From Microbispora rosea subsp. aerata (GTDB taxonomy: Bacteria > Actinomycetota > Actinomycetes > Streptosporangiales > Streptosporangiaceae): a DNA stretch of 64,000 bases. Below, one piece after another: positions 34,864-42,867 of this stretch. The stretch spans positions 1 through 64,000 of the forward strand of contig NZ_BMPY01000010.1 in NCBI RefSeq assembly GCF_014647835.1, given 5' to 3'. Position 1 is the stretch's first letter, and the number at the start of each line of letters is the position of its first letter. The position numbers were made by a program, and so were the translations under genes. The notes under the pieces are model-generated. The model was not told the DNA's origin, searched no databases, and saw only the letters and a program-made list of their open reading frames with translations.

Positions 34864-36077
34864 CAAACTCCTTGCCCTGCGATCGGCGGTATCACCCACA
34901 TGGTCTTCTCGCCGCCGACAGCCTTATGGAAAGCGGCATAGCGGCTGTTCCAGTCCACGGCCCACCGCTCGGCGTACTGCGCCGCGCGAACCCGCTCGTC
35001 CCGTCGCGGCGGCTCAGGAAGCAGTGTGCAGGACCATCTCGGCTCCAGCCGCGCGCCGCGCAGCAGCTTGGCCTCGTACGATCCCGGACCGCACCGGATG
35101 CGGCGCAGCCCACGGGCATAGGCATATCGGATGGGGGCGTAGAAGGCGAGGGTGAAGTAGACACTTGCCTCCCGCTCGAGCCTGGCGTGATCGAGCCCGA
35201 TGACTCGCCCGTACAGCTCGTTCCCGTGCTCGTAAAAGAGCGAGAACCCGATCAGCCGGCCTTCCCGCACGCACCGTAGGACCAGCGCCGCCCTTCCCAT
35301 CGCCTGCTCCTGCGCGAGCAGGTATCGCCGCATCCGCTCGACGGAAGAGCTGGATCCGTGCCGTCCCTGAACGGCCGCCAGCAGCGGCGCGAACTCCCCC
35401 GCCCGCCCCGCGAGAGTGGTGAGTTCCACCTTGTAGCCGAGCTCCGCGAACGCCGCAGCCTCGCGGGCGATGCTTCTCCTCCTGCGCGAGGGGAAGGCGG
35501 CCAGGTAATCCGCGAAATCGTCGCCCGGCAGGTCAATGACGGTGTCCGGCTCGGCAGGGACCACCGGGGGCGCGTCGGGCAACCGCGGAAGGACGGATGC
35601 CAGTCCTCCGGGCGTCAGGTAGGCGAACGTCAGACTCCGGGCCTCGCCCGCGCGGAGGCGCTCGCGGGCGTCGGCGAGCAGGAATGCGACGGCCTCGCCG
35701 TCGCCGGGCGACGCGGCAATGACACCGTCGTTGGTGTAACCGGATCGCGAACCCGCGAGCATGGCCGGATAGAGATCGCTCTGCCCGAGCTCGGGCCGCA
35801 CCCACTTCACCACGATGGTCCATGGATCATAGGAATCGTTGTGCGGGGGCGCGGTCGCGGTGTAAAGGGGAAGAACCGCGCGAAGCACGTCTCCCTGTCG
35901 CAACACCGAGTACCTAGCCGCGAAGTCGTCATGGTCCTCGGCGGTGAGAAGCCAGCTCGGAGAGCCGTAGAACGAGACCGCCGAGGAATCAGCCAGGTCC
36001 CTCATCGCCGAGGGACACAGATCCGCGATGGTGCCGGCCGTCTCGACAAACAGAGAAGATGCATTCCCCGCGTGCAT
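34863..36077 (-). CDS. FemAB/GNAT-like acyl or aminoacyl transferase
   Basis: 404 aa with two GNAT-like halves. The segment FPSRRRRSIAREAAAFAELG and the late GRLIGFSLFYEHGNELYGRV, YFTLAFYAPIRYAYARGLRR match the BioF2/FemAB-like acyltransferase group. Relatives use acyl-CoA or aminoacyl-tRNA as donor. It is the first gene of the minus-strand arm and overlaps the carbamoyltransferase gene. In this setting it could attach an acyl or amino acid group to the scaffold, or acetylate the product for self-protection. No signal peptide. Confidence 0.75.
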   Translation of the reverse strand: MHAGNASSLFVETAGTIADLCPSAMRDLADSSAVSFYGSPSWLLTAEDHDDFAARYSVLRQGDVLRAVLPLYTATAPPHNDSYDPWTIVVKWVRPELGQSDLYPAMLAGSRSGYTNDGVIAASPGDGEAVAFLLADARERLRAGEARSLTFAYLTPGGLASVLPRLPDAPPVVPAEPDTVIDLPGDDFADYLAAFPSRRRRSIAREAAAFAELGYKVELTTLAGRAGEFAPLLAAVQGRHGSSSSVERMRRYLLAQEQAMGRAALVLRCVREGRLIGFSLFYEHGNELYGRVIGLDHARLEREASVYFTLAFYAPIRYAYARGLRRIRCGPGSYEAKLLRGARLEPRWSCTLLPEPPRRDERVRAAQYAERWAVDWNSRYAAFHKAVGGEKTMWVIPPIAGQGV

Positions 36078-36222
36078 CGCCCCCCGAAGCTCCCCTCCCG
36101 CTAATGAGCGGTGGCAGGCTACAACACAACCAGTAATGGAAACAAGGGCTTGACTACACCTTACGATCTGAAGCTAACGTCACTTTCCGGGCGCGCTTCC
36201 TGCCCACTGCGCAATACCTGCG
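36078..36222. promoter_or_regulatory. divergent promoter region of the biosynthetic cluster
   Basis: This short gap separates the two arms of the cluster and is AT-rich relative to the rest of the window. TTGACT at about 36149-36154 and TAACGT about 19 bases later could be a plus-strand promoter. No clear palindrome was found. Both arms are probably switched on together from here. Confidence 0.4.
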
Positions 36223-37050
36223 ATGCGAGCAAAGCCAGACCGTATCACCCTCCAGGGCTTCCAATATTTCCCGGAAGGAGCCGGTGCGCTGGAAATTCTC
36301 CGTCGATTCGTGCTCATTACCGGAGCGGCTGCCGGAATCGGTCGCGCAACCAGCCGCGTCCTGGCCCGCCGAGGATACGCTCTGGCGCTCCTCGATCGGG
36401 ACGGCGACGGTCTCGAGAGCGTGCATGACGAGATCGTGAGAAGGGGAACCACGGCGCTGTCGTGGAAAGTGGACCTCGCCGCGTCGTCGGCGGACGAGCA
36501 GATCGCCGAGATCGCCTCGGCCCTGAGTGGACGGCCGGAGAGACTCGCCGCAGTGGTGAACTGCGCCGGTGTCGGCGGGTGGAATCCCGTCGAGAAAGTC
36601 ACCCCTGATGACTGGGATCGCATCATCGACGTCAACCTGCGGGGAGCGTTTCTCGTCGCCCGGCACATGGTCCCCCTGCTCCGCACGCAGACCGGCGGCG
36701 CCTTCGTGGTCATCGCCAGCGATTCGGCGCGCTGGCCGTTTCCGGATCGCACCGCGTACTGCGCGAGCAAACACGGGCTCGTCGGCTTCGCCGACGCTCT
36801 CCGGGAGGAGCTGCGGCCGTCCGGTACCCGCGTCTCGGTGCTCACGATGAGCCGCGTCGACACGGGTTTCAACGGCGGGCAGGCGGGCTCACGCCCGGAG
36901 GCGCTGCGGCCGGAGGTCGTCGCGGGAGTGGTCGATTTCGTCCTCGCGCAACCTCCCCTGGTCGAGATCCGTGAGATCTCACTCACCTCTGTGGCTAGCC
37001 CCTTCGGCCCGTTCACGGCAGTCGCCCAGATGGGGAAATCCTGTGGATGA
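36223..37050 (+). CDS. short-chain dehydrogenase/reductase
   Basis: Up to 275 aa. The NAD(P) motif VLITGAAAGIGRATS, the NCAGVGG strand, catalytic Ser in VIASDSARW and YCASK are all present. The start is uncertain. The ATG at 36223 has no ribosome site, whereas GGAAGGAG at 36273-36280 sits eight bases before an in-frame CTG at 36289, which would give the usual SDR N-terminus (EILRRFVLITG). GTG 36310 is a third option. It opens the plus-strand arm and overlaps the IlvD-like gene by eight bases. It probably oxidises or reduces a hydroxyl/keto group of a pathway acid. Confidence 0.85.
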   Translation: MRAKPDRITLQGFQYFPEGAGALEILRRFVLITGAAAGIGRATSRVLARRGYALALLDRDGDGLESVHDEIVRRGTTALSWKVDLAASSADEQIAEIASALSGRPERLAAVVNCAGVGGWNPVEKVTPDDWDRIIDVNLRGAFLVARHMVPLLRTQTGGAFVVIASDSARWPFPDRTAYCASKHGLVGFADALREELRPSGTRVSVLTMSRVDTGFNGGQAGSRPEALRPEVVAGVVDFVLAQPPLVEIREISLTSVASPFGPFTAVAQMGKSCG

Positions 37051-38770
37051 CAGACTGCATGATCCGATCCGGAAACTGTCCGACGGCGTCGTCGCCGCGC
37101 GTAAGAAAACGCTCGGCTTCCGCTCAGAGGATTTGTCCAAACCCGTCATCGGGATCATCAATTCCTACAGCGAGCTGAACCTCGCTCAGCTCAGCTTCGG
37201 CGCGGTTGCCCAGCGCGTGCGCGAAGGCGTGCTGATGGCGGGCGGAATGCCGATCGAGTCCGGCATGATCGCGCTGTGCGATTCGATGGCGCACGGGCGG
37301 CTACACGAGAAATACGTCCTGCCGGGCAGGGATATCATGGCCGATTCGATCGAGACCTATGTCAACGCACACGGCGTCTTCGACGGGCTGGTGTTCATCG
37401 GCACCTGCGACAAGGTACTGCCCGCCATGCTCATCGCCGCGATCCGGGTCGACGTCCCGGCCGTCGTCGTGACCGGCGGACCGCAAATACCCGAACTGAA
37501 TCATGACGTCAACCAGTCCGTCTGCGCCGACATTCGGCGGCGCAGGCGCCTGGAGGTGGACCCCGAGCGGATCGGCGACGAGAAATACATCAAGTCGCTC
37601 TATCTCGACGAGCTCATCAGCGAGGAGGAGTTCGTCGACCTTTACTACAGCACCAACTCCACCATCGGGATCTGCCGACCGTACGCCACCGCTGGCACGA
37701 TGAACTACTTCACCGAGGCCCTGGGGCTCGCTCTGTCCGGGAGCGCGCTGGTGCCCGAGCTCTCCACAGAGAAGGCGCTGCGGGCGAAAGACGCCGGAGT
37801 CCGCGCCGTCGAGCTCGCCCGGCGCGGCATCCGGCCGTCCTCCATCGTGAACGAGAAGTCGGTGGAGAACGCGATTCGAAGCGTGATCGCCAGTGGCGGC
37901 TCGATGAACGCGATCCTTCATGCCCTCGCGGTCGCCAACACGGCCGGTGTGGAGCTGGACTACTCCGACATCGCCCGGCTCTCGTCGAGCACCCCCTTCC
38001 TGATCGACCTGAAGAATCAGCACACCCTGAACATGACGCTGTTTCGGTCGGCCGGAGGCGTGCTCGGCGTGCTCAAGCGACTGGGCCGGCGCATACATCG
38101 CGACGTGATGACGGTCGACGGCGTGGAGCTCGGCACACTTCTCGACGGTCTCCCCAAGGTCGGTTCCGCGATCGCCGACGAGGATCGCGCCCTCGCGCCA
38201 GAAGGCGGGATAAGGGTGCTCCGCGGCAGTCTCGCTCCGAGAGGAGCACTGTTCAACGCGTCCAACGTCCCGCGCGACCGGCTGGGACTGAGCGAGGTGC
38301 GCCCCGCCGCGGTCTACGACTCCTACGAATCGTTCGCGGCGGACGTGGCGACCCGTGCGCTCGATCCGCGCGCCGCGGTGGTCATCCGTTTCGAGGGGCC
38401 GATCGGAGGGCCGGGCATGCGCGAGGCCCACCGCGTGTCGGAAGTGATCAACCATCTCAACCTGCTGAACAACGACTTCGTGTTGATCACCGACGGCCGC
38501 TTCTCCGGAGCCTCGAACGGTTTCATCATCGGCTACTTGGCCCCCGAAGCGGCTGAAGCAGGGAGCCCACTCGCCCTGGTGAGGAACGGCGACCCTATCG
38601 AGATCTGTCTGCCCACCAACAGGCTGGACTTGCTGGTGGACGAGGCCGAACTGGCCCGGCGTGCCGCGGAAGGGGTGCCGTCACCGCCGCCGGTGCCGCG
38701 TGAGTACCCCTATCTGCGCCGCTATCGGCGTCTCGTCGGCCCGACCGACCGTGGAGCGCTCGTCAGCTGA
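37043..38770 (+). CDS. IlvD/EDD-family dehydratase lacking the first Fe-S cysteine
   Basis: 575 aa from GTG 37043, overlapping the SDR stop. Overall it aligns with dihydroxy-acid and sugar-acid dehydratases: FIGTCDKVLPAML with Cys122, IGICRPYATAGTMN with Cys211, and TDGRFSGASNG near the end with the catalytic Ser. The usual NSWNE(V/I)TPCN segment reads NSYSELNLAQ, so the first cluster cysteine is replaced by Ala at about position 48. The Gly-Met after Cys211 is also replaced (RPYATA). The Fe-S cluster may be differently ligated, or the enzyme may have a new activity. It should act on a polyhydroxy or hydroxy acid of the pathway rather than in valine synthesis. Confidence 0.82.
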   Translation: MDDRLHDPIRKLSDGVVAARKKTLGFRSEDLSKPVIGIINSYSELNLAQLSFGAVAQRVREGVLMAGGMPIESGMIALCDSMAHGRLHEKYVLPGRDIMADSIETYVNAHGVFDGLVFIGTCDKVLPAMLIAAIRVDVPAVVVTGGPQIPELNHDVNQSVCADIRRRRRLEVDPERIGDEKYIKSLYLDELISEEEFVDLYYSTNSTIGICRPYATAGTMNYFTEALGLALSGSALVPELSTEKALRAKDAGVRAVELARRGIRPSSIVNEKSVENAIRSVIASGGSMNAILHALAVANTAGVELDYSDIARLSSSTPFLIDLKNQHTLNMTLFRSAGGVLGVLKRLGRRIHRDVMTVDGVELGTLLDGLPKVGSAIADEDRALAPEGGIRVLRGSLAPRGALFNASNVPRDRLGLSEVRPAAVYDSYESFAADVATRALDPRAAVVIRFEGPIGGPGMREAHRVSEVINHLNLLNNDFVLITDGRFSGASNGFIIGYLAPEAAEAGSPLALVRNGDPIEICLPTNRLDLLVDEAELARRAAEGVPSPPPVPREYPYLRRYRRLVGPTDRGALVS

Positions 38771-38802
38771 GCAGGCTTCCGACCTCGTAAGGAGCAGCGT
38801 CA

Positions 38803-40227
38803 ATGGACATCCCCCACCCCGCCCCGGACCTCACCCCAATCTTGCTGAGCAAACTCAAGCGGTACGACTCGGGCCGGCACGCCCTCATCGCGGGCGAAGG
38901 CACCCTGAAGCACGTCGCCGCGGAGGACGTCCCGGTGCTGCGTGAGATGCGCGGTTTCCGGACCGTAGCCGAGATCGCCGCCGCTCTCGGAACGACGGAG
39001 AGTTCGGTGAGGGAGACGTACGAGCGGTATGCCGGCGACCAGTTCCTCGTCCCCCTGGAGCGGTGGAACAAGCTCCACTGGAATCCGCACGAGCATCTTT
39101 ACGTCAACGAGCGCGACGCCGCTCTGCGGGACCCCTCTTTGATCCAGGTTCCGCTCTCCCCTCCCTGCGACCCCTGGTTCTGCACTGGGGTGGAACGAGA
39201 CTGGCTGCGCACGCTCGTCGAACGGCGCCTGGGACGGGCGATCCCGCCCGACACGCTCCTGCTCGCCAACAACGGGCTGTGGGACGGTGTCTTCTTCTGG
39301 GAAGTCGTCGCACACGGCCGCGTGGTCATGCGGATCGACTTCACGGGTGAGCGGGAGGAGGAGTGGACCATCCACTACACCTCCGCTTTCGACGAGGTCG
39401 ACTGGTCGTTCAGCGTCGCCGACGACGAAACCGAAGAGCGTGACCGGCACATCCGGGCCAATGCGGACGCCCTCGAGCGCCTGGCGCTCGATTCCATCGT
39501 GCTGATCGAGGAGATCTGCTCGCGCGACCTCGGCCTGCCGCTGCTGTACTTCAGCGGCGGCAAGGAAAGCATCGTCACGATGCATCTGTTCAAACGGGCC
39601 GGCATCAAGGCCCAGTTGCTCTTCGCCGGTGTCGGCATGGACTTCCCCGAAGATGAGGCCTTCATCGAGCAGTTGGCCGAGTTCCTCCGCGGACCGGAAT
39701 ACCGTGACCTCTTCCAGCTGCACATCGAGCCCGGCGACCAAGCGCTGGCCCGCCAACTCCTCGAGACTGAGGGGGTTCTCGAGCCTTCGAACATGTGGTG
39801 CCGGTCGAAGCTCAAGTACCCGATTCGCAACGGCGCGGTGGAGCGGCTCTATCCCGACGGCGTGCCGATCGCGTTCGAGGGCTCCCGCTGGTACGAGAAC
39901 GATTTCCGGCGTTCTCACCCGCGGGTGAACTTCGTCACCGGTATCGAGGGCTACCGCAACTCGCAACAGATCTGGGCGCACGCGGTCGCCGACTGGAATG
40001 GCTTCGACATATGGAGCTACATCCACACTTACGAACTGCCCGTCAATCCGCTGTACGGCCTGGGCTACCAGCGCACCACATGCTGGAGCTGCCCTCTGGT
40101 CAATCCTTTCCACCTCGCCCAGTCCAAGCGGCAACATCCCGAGCTGTGGTCGACGATCGACGGCAGTCGGCTGATCGGATTCGACCGCTCCCCGCTCCCC
40201 CTGCTCCCCTCGGAAACCCCCTTCTGA
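38803..40227 (+). CDS. PqqD-like domain fused to PP-loop (PAPS-reductase-family) enzyme
   Basis: 474 aa. Residues about 15-88 have the PqqD-like winged-helix look (RYDSGRHALIAGEG; FRTVAEIAAALGTTESSV). The PP-loop ATP-pyrophosphatase motif SGGKES is at 251-256, followed by MWCRSKLKYP and the C-terminal CWSC (427-430) typical of PAPS-reductase-like proteins; another CDPWFC occurs at 122-127. Members reduce adenylated sulfate or make thiolated or adenylated intermediates. It has a 32-base gap to the IlvD-like gene and precedes the radical SAM gene. The added recognition domain suggests it acts on a peptide or carrier-bound substrate. Confidence 0.8.
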   Translation: MDIPHPAPDLTPILLSKLKRYDSGRHALIAGEGTLKHVAAEDVPVLREMRGFRTVAEIAAALGTTESSVRETYERYAGDQFLVPLERWNKLHWNPHEHLYVNERDAALRDPSLIQVPLSPPCDPWFCTGVERDWLRTLVERRLGRAIPPDTLLLANNGLWDGVFFWEVVAHGRVVMRIDFTGEREEEWTIHYTSAFDEVDWSFSVADDETEERDRHIRANADALERLALDSIVLIEEICSRDLGLPLLYFSGGKESIVTMHLFKRAGIKAQLLFAGVGMDFPEDEAFIEQLAEFLRGPEYRDLFQLHIEPGDQALARQLLETEGVLEPSNMWCRSKLKYPIRNGAVERLYPDGVPIAFEGSRWYENDFRRSHPRVNFVTGIEGYRNSQQIWAHAVADWNGFDIWSYIHTYELPVNPLYGLGYQRTTCWSCPLVNPFHLAQSKRQHPELWSTIDGSRLIGFDRSPLPLLPSETPF

Positions 40228-40273
40228 GCCGTCCCTATCTCTCTCGTGTACCGCCGTCCAGTTAGGAGACCGC

Positions 40274-41551
40274 GTGAGCGACATCGTCGATCTGGGGCCC
40301 CGGCCGTCCTTTCCCTGGGAGCGCCGCGAGCCGAGTTTTCCCAGCAACATCAACCCCAAGGAGCACTACGACAGGGCCGTCGGGCCGATCGAGCACGAGG
40401 ATCTCGATGAGTGCCCCATAACGATCAGGAACATCGGCTGGACCCTCGGCAACGACTGCCCCTACCGCTGCACTCACTGTTACTCCATGTCGGCCCGGGA
40501 AAAGGGCATGGACTTTAGCCTGGAGATGATCGACCGGATCGTCGAGCAGCTGGCGATCAACGGAGTCGAGACGGTGAACCTCGGCGGCAACGAACCACTC
40601 TTTACCAATGGGGCAAACCCCCGCAACACACTGCTTCCGCAGATCATCGACAGGCTCGTAGACGCGGGCATCCTGGTCGGCCTGACCACCTCGGGCATTA
40701 CGGCGATCCACCTCGAACGGGACCACAACGAGAGTTGGCGCAAGCTCAACGACCTGGACGTGAGCTTCGACTCGCCCTTCGAGGACGAGCACAACGCGAA
40801 CCGGGGTGCGAAAATTTACAAGCAGGCGATCCAAGCTCTCGAGCTCGCCCAGAAGTACGACATCCCCCACACGTTGATCATGTGCGGGATGAACTGGAAC
40901 TTTACCCCCCGGCACATCGAGAAGCTGCTCGAATTAGCGGAAAGATACGACGCGCACATCAGGATCAATCCCATCAAGCCAGTCGAACCAGCGCACATGG
41001 ACTCGCTACTCACTGCCGAGCAGTACTACAAGGGCTTCTCTCTCCTAATGAGCCGGTGCGACCCGGTCGATCTGGGAGAACCGCCGATCGCCGCGGTGAC
41101 CGACTACCAGGGGGCGAAGGGATGTCCGTGCGGGCGGACATCCTTCCGCATCCACTCGATCACCCCCGACGGCCGCATCCCGGTCTCCCCTTGCGTCTAC
41201 CTACACGACTACAAGTTCGGGGATCTCCTCAAGGACGACCTCTACGACATCGTCCGTTCGCCTCAGTTCCGCTCGTTCCGCAGGAGGAACGCCAACCCCG
41301 ACAAGGTCGACGGCTGCGCGGGCTGCGAGCTGATCTCGCAGTGCCGAGGCGGCTGCGCAGGCCGTTCCTACCTGCATCACGCCCACGAGACAGGACGCAG
41401 ATCGCTGTTCGCTCGCGACCCCTACTGCCCCAGGGATGTCGCTCCCACCCAGGTCTTCCCCCAGCGGCCCACGGTGCCCACCGACAAGCGACTCGTGCAC
41501 ATGGACTACCTGTGCACATGGATCGGCAAGCCGCGCCCGCAATCTCGATGA
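40274..41551 (+). CDS. radical SAM/SPASM-domain enzyme
   Basis: 425 aa from GTG 40274 (TAGGAG upstream). The SAM-binding cluster motif CPYRCTHCYS has Cys62, Cys66 and Cys69. The SPASM region carries further cysteines: KGCPCGRTSF, VSPCVYLHDY, and CAGCELISQCRGGCAGRSYL. SPASM enzymes usually act on peptides or amino acids and hold extra Fe-S clusters. Codon 221 (40934-40936) is TTA, a bldA-dependent codon. The stop overlaps the MFS gene (ATGA). Together with the PqqD-containing PP-loop enzyme, it suggests a radical modification coupled to sulfur or adenylate chemistry on a recognised substrate. Confidence 0.9.
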   Translation: MSDIVDLGPRPSFPWERREPSFPSNINPKEHYDRAVGPIEHEDLDECPITIRNIGWTLGNDCPYRCTHCYSMSAREKGMDFSLEMIDRIVEQLAINGVETVNLGGNEPLFTNGANPRNTLLPQIIDRLVDAGILVGLTTSGITAIHLERDHNESWRKLNDLDVSFDSPFEDEHNANRGAKIYKQAIQALELAQKYDIPHTLIMCGMNWNFTPRHIEKLLELAERYDAHIRINPIKPVEPAHMDSLLTAEQYYKGFSLLMSRCDPVDLGEPPIAAVTDYQGAKGCPCGRTSFRIHSITPDGRIPVSPCVYLHDYKFGDLLKDDLYDIVRSPQFRSFRRRNANPDKVDGCAGCELISQCRGGCAGRSYLHHAHETGRRSLFARDPYCPRDVAPTQVFPQRPTVPTDKRLVHMDYLCTWIGKPRPQSR

Positions 41552-42867
41552 CCGATCCCCGTCGCCGCCGGTCCCCGGTACGGGCCCTCCGGGAGAGTCT
41601 CCTTCCGGAGGGCTCCTTCGGCACCGGGCAGTCACGCCGGCTGGCCGTCGCCCTGGTAGTCAACTCGGTCGGCAACGGGGCTTTCCTGGCGGTCAGCGCC
41701 TTGTTCTTCATTCGCGTCATGGGGGTGTCCCCCACCGAGATCGGGCTCGGGCTCGGCATCGCGGGAGTACTCGGCCTCGTGGCCGGCCCCTCGATCGGTC
41801 ACCTGGCCGACGCGCGCGAGCCGAGCCGCCTCTACGCTCTGTTGCTGGGCGCTCAAGGCGTATGCATGGCCGGGTACGCCCTGGTCTCGGGGGTCTTCGC
41901 GTTCGTCATCCTGGTGGGTGCCGCCACCGTCTGCGAACGGGGAGCGGCCGCGGCTCGCGGGGCGCTCATCGCCGGACTGTTCGATCGAGCCGATCGCGTC
42001 CGCTACCGTGCCGCCCTCAGGTCCGCTTCCAACGCCGGTCTCGCTGTGGGAGGAATGGCGGGGGGCCTCGTTCTGGCCTGGGGCACCCCCACGGCGTTTC
42101 TCGTCGCGATCGCCTTCAACGCGGCCACGTTCGCCGTCGCCGCGGTGCTCGTGCTCACGATCAGCGGCGCACGCGGACCCCGGACAGACCCGACGGCAGG
42201 ACGGACCGCCCATCACCCCGCGCGGCCCGCGACAGCCATCCGCGACGTGCCGTACCTCATGGTCACGGGGCTCAACGCGGTTCTCCTGCTGCACGTCGGG
42301 ATGTTGGAGATCGGCCTGCCCTTGTGGATCGCGCGCGAGACCGACGCACCGACATGGATGATCTCCTTCGTTCTCGTGCTCAACACGCTGGGCGTGATCG
42401 TCTTTCAGGTGAGGGCGACCGCGAACATCACCGATGTGTCCCGCGCGGCGAACGCCGTGCGGCACGGCGGCCTGCTGCTCGCCGCAGCGTGCGTCATCGT
42501 CTCCCTCACCGGCGACGTGCACGCCGCCGCCGCGGCCGCGTTGCTTCCGGTCGCGGCGGCCCTGCACACCGCCGGTGAACTGAAGCAGGCGGCGGCCGCC
42601 TGGACCCTGAGTTACGAACTGGCCCCCGACCATGCTCACGGCCAATACCAGGGGCTCTTCAACATCGGGCTCGACATCGGCGGCCTGCTCGCACCGCTCG
42701 TCTTCACCACGTTGGCGATCACCTGGGGTACGGCGGGCTGGCTGCTCATCGGAGCGTTGTTCGCCGCGGCGGGCTCTCTGCTCGCACCGGTGTCCCGCTG
42801 GGCGGAAAGGCGCCGCCTCGATACCGGCAGGAGTCCGTCGCACCCGCTCTCCCGGGATCCGGCATGA
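41548..42867 (+). CDS. MFS transporter, probable product exporter
   Basis: 439 aa with about twelve hydrophobic segments in two halves. The ATG at 41548 overlaps the radical SAM stop. A charged N-terminal 30 residues precede the first helix (VALVVNSVGNGAFLAVSALF). The loop region after helix 2 carries GPSIGHLADAREPSRLYA, the usual MFS motif A position. Tight coupling to biosynthetic genes on both sides makes export of the product, and thus self-resistance, the likeliest role. Confidence 0.87.
   Translation: MTDPRRRRSPVRALRESLLPEGSFGTGQSRRLAVALVVNSVGNGAFLAVSALFFIRVMGVSPTEIGLGLGIAGVLGLVAGPSIGHLADAREPSRLYALLLGAQGVCMAGYALVSGVFAFVILVGAATVCERGAAAARGALIAGLFDRADRVRYRAALRSASNAGLAVGGMAGGLVLAWGTPTAFLVAIAFNAATFAVAAVLVLTISGARGPRTDPTAGRTAHHPARPATAIRDVPYLMVTGLNAVLLLHVGMLEIGLPLWIARETDAPTWMISFVLVLNTLGVIVFQVRATANITDVSRAANAVRHGGLLLAAACVIVSLTGDVHAAAAAALLPVAAALHTAGELKQAAAAWTLSYELAPDHAHGQYQGLFNIGLDIGGLLAPLVFTTLAITWGTAGWLLIGALFAAAGSLLAPVSRWAERRRLDTGRSPSHPLSRDPA

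Noticed and set aside
36111-36428. Possible cysteine-containing peptide gene between the two arms of the cluster
   Set aside because: It starts at a GTG without a ribosome site, overlaps the SDR gene in another frame, and its later part has the Arg/Gly/Pro bias of a shadow frame. Not accepted as a precursor gene.
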